Assembly (NCBI GenBank): GCA_973895155.1
Contig: OZ316895.1
Coordinates: forward strand, 19,158,001 to 19,222,000
From: Marsupella aquatica
Lineage: Eukaryota; Marchantiophyta
Direction: 5' to 3'
Length of the DNA stretch: 64,000 nt
How positions within the stretch are numbered: position 1 is the stretch's first letter; each line of letters begins with the position of its first letter. A model generated the notes under the pieces. That model had not been told where the DNA came from. It saw only the letters and a program-made list of their open reading frames with translations, and did not search any database. Positions 1 to 10,300 of the stretch are shown in pieces. A program made the translations under genes and the position numbers.

Positions 1-559
1 AAAGAGATAGAGAAGAGAGATAAATTATAGTTTTATTCATATGATAGTCTAGTTGAGAGTTGAGGGGCTTATTTTAATTTTTGTTTAAAATTTTTTCATT
101 TGATATGAGCTTTAGGTGAAAAAGAATGTTTTCACCTTTTGAGTTGTTGACAGATTTGAGACTTAGGTTTATGTTAAAATATTAGGAATTAGTTTGAGTC
201 CATTTTCATGTGAACTTATATTTGAAGTTCCATCCTAGGAGGGATTGTTTTTGACTTTTGTGATTGAGTTTATTTTTGGTTGACCATGACACGACTTGAG
301 GTTTCCGCGACTTGGTTCAGCTCAGGTCAGGTCAGATCAAGCTCATGGGTCATGTTATTTGAGGTGCAACTTTGGAGATGATGGTGGTGTAGGCCGAAGG
401 CTACACAGGTTTGGTGGGGGTGAATGTCGTCGGGATGGAAAATAAAGGAAGGGAAAGAAAACCTTATTTTGGTTTGGAAGTGTTTGGAGATGATTTGAAA
501 TTTGGAAGGACTTTTATTGAGTTAGGGAAAATGTAATGAGACAAAAGAAGAATAAGTGA
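1..559. other. No gene seen (AT-rich flank)
   Basis: AT- and purine-rich sequence without a convincing reading frame. It may be the outer part of the repeat that follows, but I could not align it confidently to the second copy at 41.6-43.9 kb. Confidence 0.5.
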
Positions 560-2285
560 GAGCAATTTTTGCTTAGCTTTACAAGATTTCAATTGGATTA
601 ATGTGGTTGCGACACGTGGAGGCCTGGGAGGATTTAAAGTTCATAAGGACAAGAGCATGGCAGTTAAGGGAGATGTTAGAGTGAATTTTGGAAACAAGTC
701 GAAGGTAGAGGCTGACGCGCGTTACAAGGTAAAAGGGTGAAAATGGCCGGTGTGGTGTGTGGATTAGATTTTTGGGAGGAGGCTCAAGTGCGTGATGGAG
801 TTTTGGGGAAATAGACAGTGAAACAGCCGAATGTGTGGTTATGGAGTGATTTTTGGTCATGGACAAAAGCACGAAGCAGAGGAAAAACGTCGTTAAGTAT
901 TCTCGGCTATGCAATTGAAGGGATTTGAATGTGAAGAAATGAATGGCAAACAGTCGAACAGAAGTTCCAAGATGCTGAGTTCGTACAGAGATCTTCTTTG
1001 GTTAAGAATTGAGACTAAGAAATTTAGTGTGATAGAAGCAGAATGGAGTAGAGGCTGAATTCAAGATGGAGTCCGGGAGTTCTGATGAAGAATAGAGATA
1101 TCAAAAGAGTTGCGTGCGTCATCGTGGAGGTTGAGAAAATTTGTGCTGCAAAAGTAGAGGGCGTTGAAGTTGTTAAGCTCTTGTTTGATGGGATGACTGA
1201 AAAGAACATCCAAAAGCTTGAAGGCAAAGAAGGGGAAATGAGAAGAAGCGAAGGGAGGAGAACGGGGCGCACCAGGGTGGATATGGAGGGATTTTGTTTT
1301 TGGAGGAGAGGGGCAAAAGGGGAAAAAGTGAAAGGTAATGATGGTTTCAGGTGAATGGAGAATGCATTGTTAGAGTTCATAGGAGAAGGAAGCTACGGTT
1401 GCGGATTGACGTCAGGAGGGCTTTTGGAAGTTAGAATTGATCGGGTGCTGAGAAGCTGAGAAAACAATGAAGGAAATCGGGTGCTGAGATGTAGAAGGCT
1501 GTGGAACTTGAAATTTGTGTTTTACAGAAGACCTCGGAAGCGATGGACGTTGCTGAATGGAGAAGAAAACAAGAGAATGCTATGCGCAAAGGAGGGGAAA
1601 CTCAAGGAATGACGACGCTGATGTGAGGAAGACTTGAAGGGATCAGGCTATGGTGTGAGAGAATTATAAAGATTGGAGTTCCAGGGAGGAAGGGAGAGAA
1701 ATGACCGATCATTTTTGGTATGTAAGGAATGGGAGTCAAAAACTGCAAGGAGTGATGGGCGACGATGTCAAGAGAATCCACGAGTGTGCCTGGAAGCTTC
1801 CAAAAAGAATCAAAGGTGGAGGGAATTGAGACCGCTTTGGAACATTTAGGAGGAAACGGCTGAATCCAATAAAGTATTCTGGAGTCTAAGCTTTTGGTGA
1901 AAATGATTGAAAGTTGCATCCGGAACGAGACAGTAAGATTCCCAGGAAGTGAGTGGGCATGAAATTGTGAGTAAGAGGACCAAGAAGAAGGAGTGACTTT
2001 TCATGAGATTAATTAAGAAGTTCCAGTTGGAAGTGTGGGTTACTTGTAATTTTCTACATTTGATGTTGTGGGATTTTAAGGAAGATTGCAAGTTGATTAA
2101 GTTACATTCATTCAGCGAGTGGAATCCAGTAGTTGAAACGATATTTAAGTTAGGAATTGTCCGCTGCCATGGGATTTGAGGTTTGTGGTCGGAATTTTTT
2201 TCTGTTGTGGGACTGGAAAATAGAGAAGAGAAGCAAGAAAGGACAAGAGGAAGAAAGCAAGAGGAATGAAGATGTAAAAGAAGCT
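560..2285 (+). repeat. Repeat X, copy A (uncharacterised dispersed repeat)
   Basis: This stretch matches the minus strand of 41.6-43.9 kb in several places. Near 600 both carry a 'gtggtt..gacacgtgg' block. Near 1985-2285 both encode the same peptide. That peptide region has two short frames that overlap: the first ends in a TGA, and the second starts at the ATG inside CATGGGATTTGA (2168-2179). The second frame reads FFLLWDWK, then a lysine- and glutamate-rich stretch ending in KRNEDVKEA. The copy is cut at about 2286, where LINE sequence begins. I do not recognise the family. It could be a non-autonomous retroelement or a dispersed pseudogene. Confidence 0.55.
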
Positions 2286-3371
2286 CCCCCACAATATCCA
2301 TTCCATAACTTGATTCAAGTTATACATGATGTACTATCACTACTAGGAGAGACATGGATAGTGGGAGACTTTAATGCTAGAGTGTCTCACCAACAATTCA
2401 TTGATAGTGGAGATTTGGGGGCATTGCCTTGGATATCATGCAATGAAGACTCATCTTGGTTGAGAAAAGCTATAGATACTAGGGTAAATGATATGACACC
2501 CCATTTTTTGCAATTATGAGCTTCTTGTAATCTGAGAATATTGAATGGGCTTGAAAGATTTCCTCATTCATCAGATTATACATTTAGATCAAGCCAAGGA
2601 TGTAGCACCATTGATTATCTCCTAGCATCACCATCTTCAGCTAGTAGAGTGATTGATTTTAGAATACTTGATCAACAATCAGAGTCTTCATATCTGCCCT
2701 TGTTATTTCATCTAGATTTGGCCACAAGTTTTAGAGAAGGGCTAACAAGGATTTCTAGATTCTTCCGTGGATCATGATAAGGCTGATGTATTTAGAGGGG
2801 AGATTGAGGCCCTACTACCAACACATTCCAATGTGTTGGAACTATCACAACTGATAGCAAAGGCAGCTACTACTGTATTCTCTAAAAGATCATTGTCCAC
2901 AAAACAAACCATGAAAGCATGGTTTGATGAAGAGTGTGTAGAAGCTAGAAGGAGGGCCATGGCACAACCTGAAGATGTAAAGTTACTTGCATTAAGAATG
3001 TATAGTAACTTTGTGAAGCACAAGAAGAGATGCTTCACGAGGAAACATCAACAAGTGCTTTCCCAAGAACTTCAAGAGAATCCTAAAGGCTTTTGGAAGA
3101 GATTTCAGGTGAAAAAAGAAGATCCTTGCTTGGAGCAACAAACATTGGTAAGCTATGTGAGGTCTCTCTACTTCTATCCTGAAGCTACTTCCATGCCTTT
3201 GGAGATTGGGGAAGCTATTCAATTCTCAGATATAGAGGTGCAAACTCAACTATCTAGAATGCAAAAGGGCAAGGCTGTAGATTTGCAAGGGTTCACAATG
3301 GAGCTCCTACAATGGGGTGGATCTTCTTTGGTATCAGCACTCACTACATGTTTGAATCAACCTCATTCTTA
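2286..3371 (+). pseudogene. LINE ORF2 fragment: endonuclease plus linker, broken
   Basis: The translation follows the ORF2 protein of the intact LINE at 16.4-19.6 kb from its mid-endonuclease onward. Visible endonuclease signatures are WIVGDFNARV, CSTIDYLLASP and YLPLLFHLDL. These are followed by the linker (MKAWFDEECVEARRRA, FVKHKKRCF) up to the start of the RT fingers (QKGKAVDLQGF). A TGA at about 2518 and a frame change near 2770 break it, and it stops before the RT catalytic core. It is a 5'- and 3'-truncated dead copy of a family related to, but clearly diverged from, the 15-19 kb element. Its left edge abuts repeat X without a spacer. Confidence 0.85.
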
Positions 3372-4214
3372 GAGCCTCCCTTGTGAATAACCTACTTATG
3401 TAAGTGTGAGTAAGAACAAAGGTTGTGCGGATTCTTCAACCTTCCGAAGAAAGTGCACACCAAAGTGATGGACAATGAATAATTGCCAAAAATGAATTTT
3501 CTCCATAACCCAAAACTGAAATTCAACGTGATTTGGAAATCTAATTGGCGCCCCGTGCACTCCGTCCATTGCCACTTTCTTGCCTTAGAGTTGTTGTTTC
3601 CTTCTCTTGTTCCTCGTCTCTTTATGAATCGACAACCCGCTACAATCATAGGTACCCAACTTATGGTCTTATTTGTCATCTTAAGCTGAGATGTTGCAAC
3701 CCCAAAATATACTCGTGTAACTTAGGTTTAATGTTTGCATCAAAGTTACCATGACAACGTGCGACAAAGTTATGCCCATTTAAATGTGTGTGGCGGAAGA
3801 CTTCCAAATTTTTGTGGAAGAACACATAGGGCATGTCTTATTGACAGGTAAGCTTTAAAGAACACATAGGTCTATTTAATTATAAAAAATACTTTCTTAA
3901 ATTTTTTTATGGACTTTTTAGTAAAAAATGGCAAAATTCAAAGAAAGAAAAGGTTTTGCCAAAAAATTAATCACTTATAAGTTAGGGGAGTCAAACCCTA
4001 AAATGTTGCACACAATGTATGACCTTCTACATAGTGAACCCCCAAGATCCTAGTGTTGGGGGGGTGGAGAGGTCATGTAATGTGACTGAAATTTCATAAC
4101 CAGAGCATGGCATGGACCAGATCACACCTGGCAAAGAGGCAAGCACATTAGGTTCTTACCCACTAGCTCTATCCAATGCATTCAGTTTATGATCGGCAAT
4201 CAGGTGAGTAAGAA
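3372..4214. other. Unassigned spacer between retroelement pieces
   Basis: No coding signal or structured repeat was recognised. The next recognisable sequence is the gypsy reverse transcriptase. Confidence 0.5.
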
Positions 4215-5551
4215 GCAACTGAATATTTGTTGTTGAGCTATGAGGATGTGTTTGCTTTCTCAATGAGAAACTTGGGCAAGTGTAAGGTGATGCAATTCTC
4301 CATTGAGTTGACCAATGAGAGACCTATATATTGGCGGAGACAACGGTTGAGAAAGCATGAGTGGCAGCTGGTGGATGAGAGATGCAAAGAGCTTTATGAA
4401 GCAGGTCTGATTCAACCCTCCAACTCTGACTTTGCAGCGGCTACAATGATGCCAACAAAGAAAGATTCTAGTGGGCAATGGACAAAGAAGAGGATGTGCG
4501 GGGACTACAGGCCACTCAATCTTGTCACACCTCAAGACAGGTACTCCATGCCTATTGCTAAAGAGCTCTTTGACTCCATTGGAGATTCTGATATTTTCAC
4601 CCTTATAGACTTGTGACAAGGCCTCAACCACATCATTATTTGGGCTGAGGACCGTAAGAAGACAACTTTTGATTTGAGTAATCGACTGTGGGAATGGCTG
4701 GTGATGCCATTTGGACTGAAAAATGCACCAGTCTTCTTTCAACAGGTAATGGATCAAGTACTAGAAGGTGCTGATTTCCTGAAATGCTACATTGATGATG
4801 TGTTGGTTCATAGCAAGGGTTTTGAACAGCACTTACTACATCTTGAGGAGCTATTCAAGAGGTTGAGAAATGTTAATATGAAGATCCACCCCAAGAAGTG
4901 TGAGTTTTGCTGTTACCTCAGTGGTTTACCTTGGGTATCAAATCATTCCAAATGGCACTATGGCTCATTGGGCTAAAGTGGTGTCTATTCTTGGGATGCC
5001 CAAGCCTACTAATACTCACACATTGAGAAGCTTCATTGGTTTATGTAATTATTATAGAATTTACATCAAGGACTTTAGCATCATTTTCTCACCCATTGTA
5101 CGTTTTGCTGAAGAAGGATGTTACCTGGAAATGGACTAAAGACACCCAGGTGGCATTTGAGACTTTGAAGGAAAGTTATCATGTTACCCTGTTCTCAGAA
5201 GGCCTGATTTCAGCAAAGCATTCATTTTATATACAGATTGAAGTGCTCTAGGTATTGGTGCCATTTTGGGTCAATCTGATGGGGATGGGCCAGCGTATGT
5301 CATTGCTTATGCGCCTAGGAACAATAACAAGGGTGAGAGCAACTACTCCTCTTAATTATGAAGGCAAATGCTTGGTTGTTGTGTGGGCTATCATACATTT
5401 CAAGCCCTACCTGTATGACACCAAGTTCATGCTCTTTACCGATCACCAACCACTTAGGTGGTTGATGACCAATGATAAGCTCACCGGCAAGCTAGCTCGT
5501 TGGGCCCTCATTCTACAAGAACATGAGTTAACCTGGTTCCAAACCAACTAG
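4215..5551 (+). pseudogene. Ty3/gypsy reverse transcriptase-RNase H fragment, broken
   Basis: This is the polymerase part of a Ty3/gypsy retrotransposon. Fingers and palm read RMCGDYRPLNLVTPQDRYSM and IFTLIDL, then VMPFGLKNAPVFFQQVMD and the catalytic YIDDVLVHS. The connection follows (LRSFIGLCNYYRIYIKDFS), then RNase H motifs (NYEGKCLVVVWAI, FTDHQPLRWLM, ARWALILQEH). A stop lies at about 4614, with frame changes near 4900 and 5130 and a stop near 5250, so it is dead. Gag, protease, integrase and LTRs were not found alongside, so the fragment is truncated at both ends. The family assignment is secure from the RT; the clade cannot be given. Confidence 0.9.
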
Positions 5552-5756
5552 ATAACAAGAATCAAGCAATGGTAAAGCTCTGCAGCAAAGCTCCTAAATT
5601 TTTTCTTGTTGAGTGTTTCCCCATAAAGATTTTTTTTCAGGGTTGTGGTCTTGCTTCTTTTGCGTTTGTCATCTTTGGACTTCTTTTGCTCTTCATTGTA
5701 CTTGTTTGGCCCTTGCGATGTAATGAATTTTTCCTGTTTTCTTACCTTGAAAGAAT

Positions 5757-5853
5757 TTTGGGGACATCCAATAAAATTAGAACAATACAAAGAAGACTAG
5801 CATGGCCCTTGGCAAGGATGACACACACAAATAGATAAATGGTATAAATTTTT
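5757..5853 (+). pseudogene. U6 snRNA pseudogene, fused to LINE 3' end
   Basis: The sequence follows plant U6 spliceosomal RNA from its 5' stem (GGGGACATCC) through AACAATACAAAGAAGACTAG and CATGGCCCTTGGCAAGGATG to the terminal T-run (AAATTTTT). The ACAGAGA box is changed to ACAAAGA, and one base is missing in the CCCTGCGCAAGG region. The very 5' end is lost. No upstream sequence element or suitably placed TATA box is visible. The terminal T-run passes directly into LINE ORF2 sequence in the same orientation. It is a retrotransposed pseudogene, not a transcribed gene. Confidence 0.9.
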
Positions 5854-6830
5854 CTCAAATACATCATGCGTGTAAGAGAGTTAGAGGAAGATAGATTTCC
5901 TTTTCATGCCTTGCGCTCATCTTCAACTAAAGGTTGGTACGCAGATGTGTGTAGGTGGGCTCAGGCTTGGGACTTTCGTGAACATGAATGGCCAACACAC
6001 CCAAACAAAGCTTAGATCAACACTTGAACAAAAGGCTGTGCACACACTTTGGCATGATCCTAGCCCACGACAGCAAGACTACATGAGGGATGTGAACCCT
6101 ATGAAGAAATGGAAAGCAAGAATACCTATATAGTACTATTTCAGTACAACTTAGACATATGATTGCTCGCTATAGACTTAGTTCACACCATCTTGAAGTA
6201 GAACAAGGGAGAGGGAAAGGTATTGAAAGGAAATATAAGGGTTTGCCAACTTTGTGATAGCTCCAGTATAGAGAATGGGTATCTTGTTTTCATTGCTTGC
6301 AAGTTTTATGAGAGTGTAAAAAAGACATCTCAGATTTTGGTGAAAGATTTGTATGCATTGTTTAGTCTGCCCCCTCAACAACTTGGTAGATTTATCTTCT
6401 GAATTGATAGAGAAAGGAGAGAATATTTGGAACATCTTTGAGTACTTTTAGGTCCATAGTTTGATAGAGGACATTGATACTCGTTTGGGTGATCTTTTCA
6501 TTGCTTATTTCTTCATACAGTTTTTAAGTGCATTGCCACTAAAGATGTTTGAATTTATAATACTGCCACATTTTTTGTTGTATTTACAAAAATATCACTA
6601 TTTCCATATATAGTTCCCCTGTTACCTTGGGGAACTTGTCATCCATATACAAAACCGTGACATTTTACAAACACAAAAAAAATAGTGACAATATTAGTGT
6701 CAATCAGAACATCTCTAGTGGCAAAGTACTTAAAAATTGTTTCTTTATATTGTACTTTTCTTTTTGTTGAATTTTTTTTGTTGCCGCTTGACTTTTATGG
6801 TCCCGGAGCTTATCATACATTAACACACCA
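5854..6830 (+). mobile_element. LINE 3' fragment (3' half of a U6-LINE chimera)
   Basis: It starts at CTCAAATACATCATGCG, matching position about 18,936 of the intact LINE. It continues to the family's 3' end, GGTCCCGGAGCTTAT, shared with about 19,640-19,660. The encoded ORF2 C-terminus, including the Cys/His segment near 6250-6310 (VCQLCDSSSIENG), has frame breaks. A 222-bp MITE interrupts the 3'UTR. The insertion ends about 290 bp upstream of the TRAPPC12-like start codon. Confidence 0.88.
6518..6739. mobile_element. MITE, 222 bp, 32-bp inverted repeats, 10-bp TSD
   Basis: The left end CAGTTTTTAAGTGCATTGCC and the reverse complement of the right end (CAATTTTTAAGTACTTTGCC) form terminal inverted repeats of 32 bp with 28 matches. 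They are flanked by TTTCTTCATA (6508-6517) and TTTCTTTATA (6740-6749), a 10-bp duplication with one mismatch. The intact LINE lacks this insert at the matching site. A 9-10 bp duplication fits a Mutator-type MITE. The CAG terminus could suggest hAT, but hAT makes 8-bp duplications. It has no coding capacity. Confidence 0.8.
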
Positions 6831-6840
6831 TACCTTGCGA

Positions 6841-6930
6841 CAAGGTGGGACTAATGTCGTTTGTAGGCAAGGGGAGACTACTGTCGTTTGTAGGCAAGGG
6901 GAGACTATTGTCGTTTGTAGGAAAGGGGAC
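6841..6930 (+). repeat. 27-bp tandem repeat, 3.3 copies
   Basis: Three consecutive 27-bp units (6841-6867, 6868-6894, 6895-6921) and a partial fourth repeat the phrase CAAGGGGAGACTACTGTCGT plus TTGTAGG, with a few substitutions. The array begins just after the LINE 3' end and lies about 190 bp upstream of the TRAPPC12-like coding start, so it falls in that gene's proximal promoter or 5'UTR. Confidence 0.9.
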
Positions 6931-7117
6931 CGGAGTAGAAATGCCAGCAGGAGGGAGTAAGCGTGCTGGATGTGGACGAGTAGAGGGGCAGCAGTGTCGA
7001 GAGATCGTCGTGCCTAGCTGCGAGTGCCACCTCTGACGAGATCCGCAGATACTCTTCTCCTGGGCTCTTCAATTCGGGATCACTGCGGTGTCATCAGCAG
7101 AGGACACGTCCCCCGTC

Positions 7118-10100
7118 ATGGCAGATCGTCCCCTTCCTCAACGCTCTCCACCCAGACCTCCAACTATGGATTCGTCTAGAAGTGTGGTAACCGATTTTCT
7201 GTCTTCGTCGTCGTCTGCGAAAGCTGTAGTCCCTGCAGCGTCTGTTTCTTCTGCAGCTTCCATGACGTCGTCCCCTGGAATGATTTCTAGATCTCCTCAA
7301 CGTCCCCTTGGTGTGAGTCAGGATGATGGTGATTGGGCTGAGAGCTCGTTTGACGACCACGAATCCACTGTACCCTTCAAGAAACTAGTGATTTCGGATG
7401 CCTCATCCGATCTCGGGAGCCTTAAACGACTGATGGTATGAATTTCGCCTTGTCCTGAACTCTCACCCATACATTCCCGCAATGGCCACCTTGTTATTTG
7501 CGATTCATTTGTAATCGAAAGGTGCTATATCGTTCTTTAATAGCCTACGAGTATCACGACTGGGTGTCAAAGGGGCACGATTAAAGTGATACGTAAGTGT
7601 ACATTTCCAATTTCTGTCAACTGATATGCCACAAATTTAGCAAGTGCTTTCCTGGAAGCTGTTGGTTGTCGTCCATTACATTGATCGTTGTCTGTGAGCT
7701 TGGAGTTGTTTACCCCCACGTCAGAGCAACTTGGATCCCTCAAAGTTTATTCTTCCCCTCGTATTCTGTACAATTCAGGGACCAAGGGACTTGCTCTACT
7801 CTGTGGAGTAGAAAATTCTTGCACAGGGTGTAAGGATGGCAGGAACCGCTCTTGGAAATGTGTGTTCAATGTGTGTAATGATTTCAATGTGGCCCCTGCA
7901 GTGCAATGTGATGCAGGCTGGTAACCTTATTGCAATCCCTGCTCGTTTTGCTTCTGACAGAGACAAGGCTCTTGGCGAGCCATCGTGGATATGGTGAAAG
8001 AAGCGAGAATACGTTCGTCATCGCAAGCTCCAGATGAGCGAATCGTTTTCTCTACATATCAAGTGCTCGCCTTGATGAAGCTACGAAACTATGCTGCTGC
8101 CCAAGATGAATTCTCGGCCCTGGGTGACCTGAATTCCCCAATGTTTCGCTTTGAGCAGTACCCTAATTTTTACCCGAGCAAGTCAGGTGGGTCTCAGTGT
8201 AATCTTTTGGAGACAAGAAGAGAAGAAGACTGATTGCATAAATTACTCCAATTTCGCTGTTTGTTTGCCTAAACCTGTGTGTAACAGTTTCTCATCCCCA
8301 CAACATGTCCCCAGTACTTCTGACAGTCTTCCTACTATTGAGTGTCGAATTGTAAGTTTGTCGGGGAGGTCTCAGAGCAGGTACACCTGTGTCTAATCCA
8401 ATTGTCATTCTGATGCTACCTGCTCATAGAGTCTCTAAGAATGGCACTTAGTCTCTAGAACTTATCTGATAAGGATGGGTCTCTTGGATTCCGCCCGGCT
8501 CCCAATCTCTTTGGGAAGAACTCCTCTCCCAGATAAGGATCACAGCACCAAAGGCAGAAAGGCTTTCTCAGGTATCACAAGGGTCGTCTCCTTAGCAATT
8601 TGCAGTCTTCCAGGTTAGGGTAAACGGGTTCACTACCGCTTGGGACTCCTGCCCTCCCATTTGAAGTTGGAGTTTGATGATGGGGTATCGCGATCTAAAC
8701 GCACTTTATATACAAACGCCACAACAAAAGCTTGGTTCTCACATAATTAGTCGGAGACTTGACGAGATAATCTCATATTGCAGGATCTATGTTGCCATTT
8801 GGCCTGAGGTGGCTACATGCTGAGCTTCCGCATCGACTTGGGCAAACTTCCACAACCATAGATCGTCTTTATGATCTTCTGGCTCATTGCAATGAACGGG
8901 TATGTTTTTCTGCTTTACAAGCTTATTTTTCTCTTATTCATTTCATGAATATCTTTCCCGAGCTTTTGAACCACATCTATGTGGCTGAAGTTGCGCACGT
9001 TTGTCATGGGCCGTGTAGGTTGACTTTCTATATGCTTCTACAAAGCATCTTTCCTCGGACAGGGACGAAGTTGTTAATGCCTGTCTCGAAACGCCTTTTC
9101 CTAGAAGAAACCAAGGTCATACTTCGACCCAACTTACTGAAAATGTTGAAAACCCTAGTACATTCACAGGTAATTACGAAGAGAATTCTCCGAGTGGGAA
9201 ACCTACCAGGTCCGAAGAAGCATTGTCTAACATAGAGGATGTTGGTAGCAATTATGTCCCCTCCGAAGTTTTAGAGGATGACGACTTTGGTGAATTTGTG
9301 ACTAGTGCGCTCGACAAAGAGTCCAATGGGAATATAGTCTATGCAACACTTATTCATCGATGGATACGGCGGCAAGAGGTAGTTTTGTGCTCAGTCTTGG
9401 GCCATCATCTGGATCAGAAGGACTTCATTGTTTGTTTGACTCGGCTAGAGGAGCTGGTGAGGAAAAGGCCCCAAGATGTAGTTGTGCTCTCAAAATATGG
9501 GTATGTACAACTGCAACTGGGTGACTTGTATGGAGCCAGGCGCACTTTTGCCACAATTGAGGCTATATGTGAGCAACAAGGGAGGTCATCAAGTCCGGTC
9601 CTGGCTAGCCTTTTATCTCGTAATCGAGGACTTCTTTACTTCTCTTTGAAGCAATATGCCAAGGCTGTCAAGGAATTTGATGCGGTGCTGGAAATTGATC
9701 CCGGCGATATTGTGTCAGCCAACAATAAGGTAAACTGCGACCTTATCGGTTTATGGTTGGCCACTGGGATGAATTACCGTCTGTCAGGTTTGGCCACACG
9801 TATTTGGATGATTTCACGCGTTTATTCAGTTATTTTTATTTTGCGTAAGGTTTGAGCTTTTGTGCTGGGAAAATGGGCATCATCTTCGTGAAGATGTGAT
9901 GTTCATCACATTATCGAATCTCGTTCACCTAAACATGCAACCTTCATCGGCAATATTTAAATGAGACTAATTACTTTTGACTAGCATTATTGCGAGATGA
10001 TCATGCCTTACACTAAATTTGACATTCTAGTCCATGCCACTACTTGGATATTGAGCTCCTTTATTTTCACTGCAGGCTCTTTGTTTAATGTACTCCAGAG

Positions 10101-10300
10101 ATCTTGTTGGTGCAACTCAAGTTTTGGAGACAGTGTTACAATCAAACCCAATCACTGCTTTGAATGAAACTTTGGTACTGAATCTTTGCAGTATGTATGA
10201 GTTGGCTTCCATGAGTAGCTCTGAATCCAAGAAAACGTTGAGTTCTTGGATACTTCGCATTGCTCCTGATGATTTTGATTTGACTTGCACTCGCCTTTGA
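7118..10300 (+). CDS. TRAPPC12: TRAPP complex subunit 12-like protein (TPR), five exons
   Basis: Exons inferred from GT-AG sites and continuous homology are 7118-7435, 7961-8186, 8784-8899, 9019-9729 and 10076-10300. They give an uninterrupted 531-aa protein. Residues 1-100 are Ser/Pro-rich and disordered. Exon 2 reads GSWRAIVDMVKEAR and LALMKLRNYAAAQDEFSALG. Exon 3 reads SMLPFGLRWLHAELPHRLGQ. The C-terminal half is TPR-like helical repeat (VLSKYGYVQLQLGDLYGARR, LLYFSLKQYAKAVKEFDAVL, ALCLMYSRDLVGATQVLE), ending in WILRIAPDDFDLTCTRL. These match plant TRAPPC12/TTC15-type proteins, subunits of the TRAPP tethering complex in ER-Golgi traffic. The start at 7118 is the first ATG of the frame; 7166 is an alternative. 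A LINE/U6 insertion and a tandem repeat occupy the near upstream region. Confidence 0.9.

Noticed and set aside
5757-5853. Functional U6 snRNA gene
   Set aside because: There is no upstream promoter element, the 5' end is missing, the conserved boxes are mutated, and it is fused to LINE sequence.
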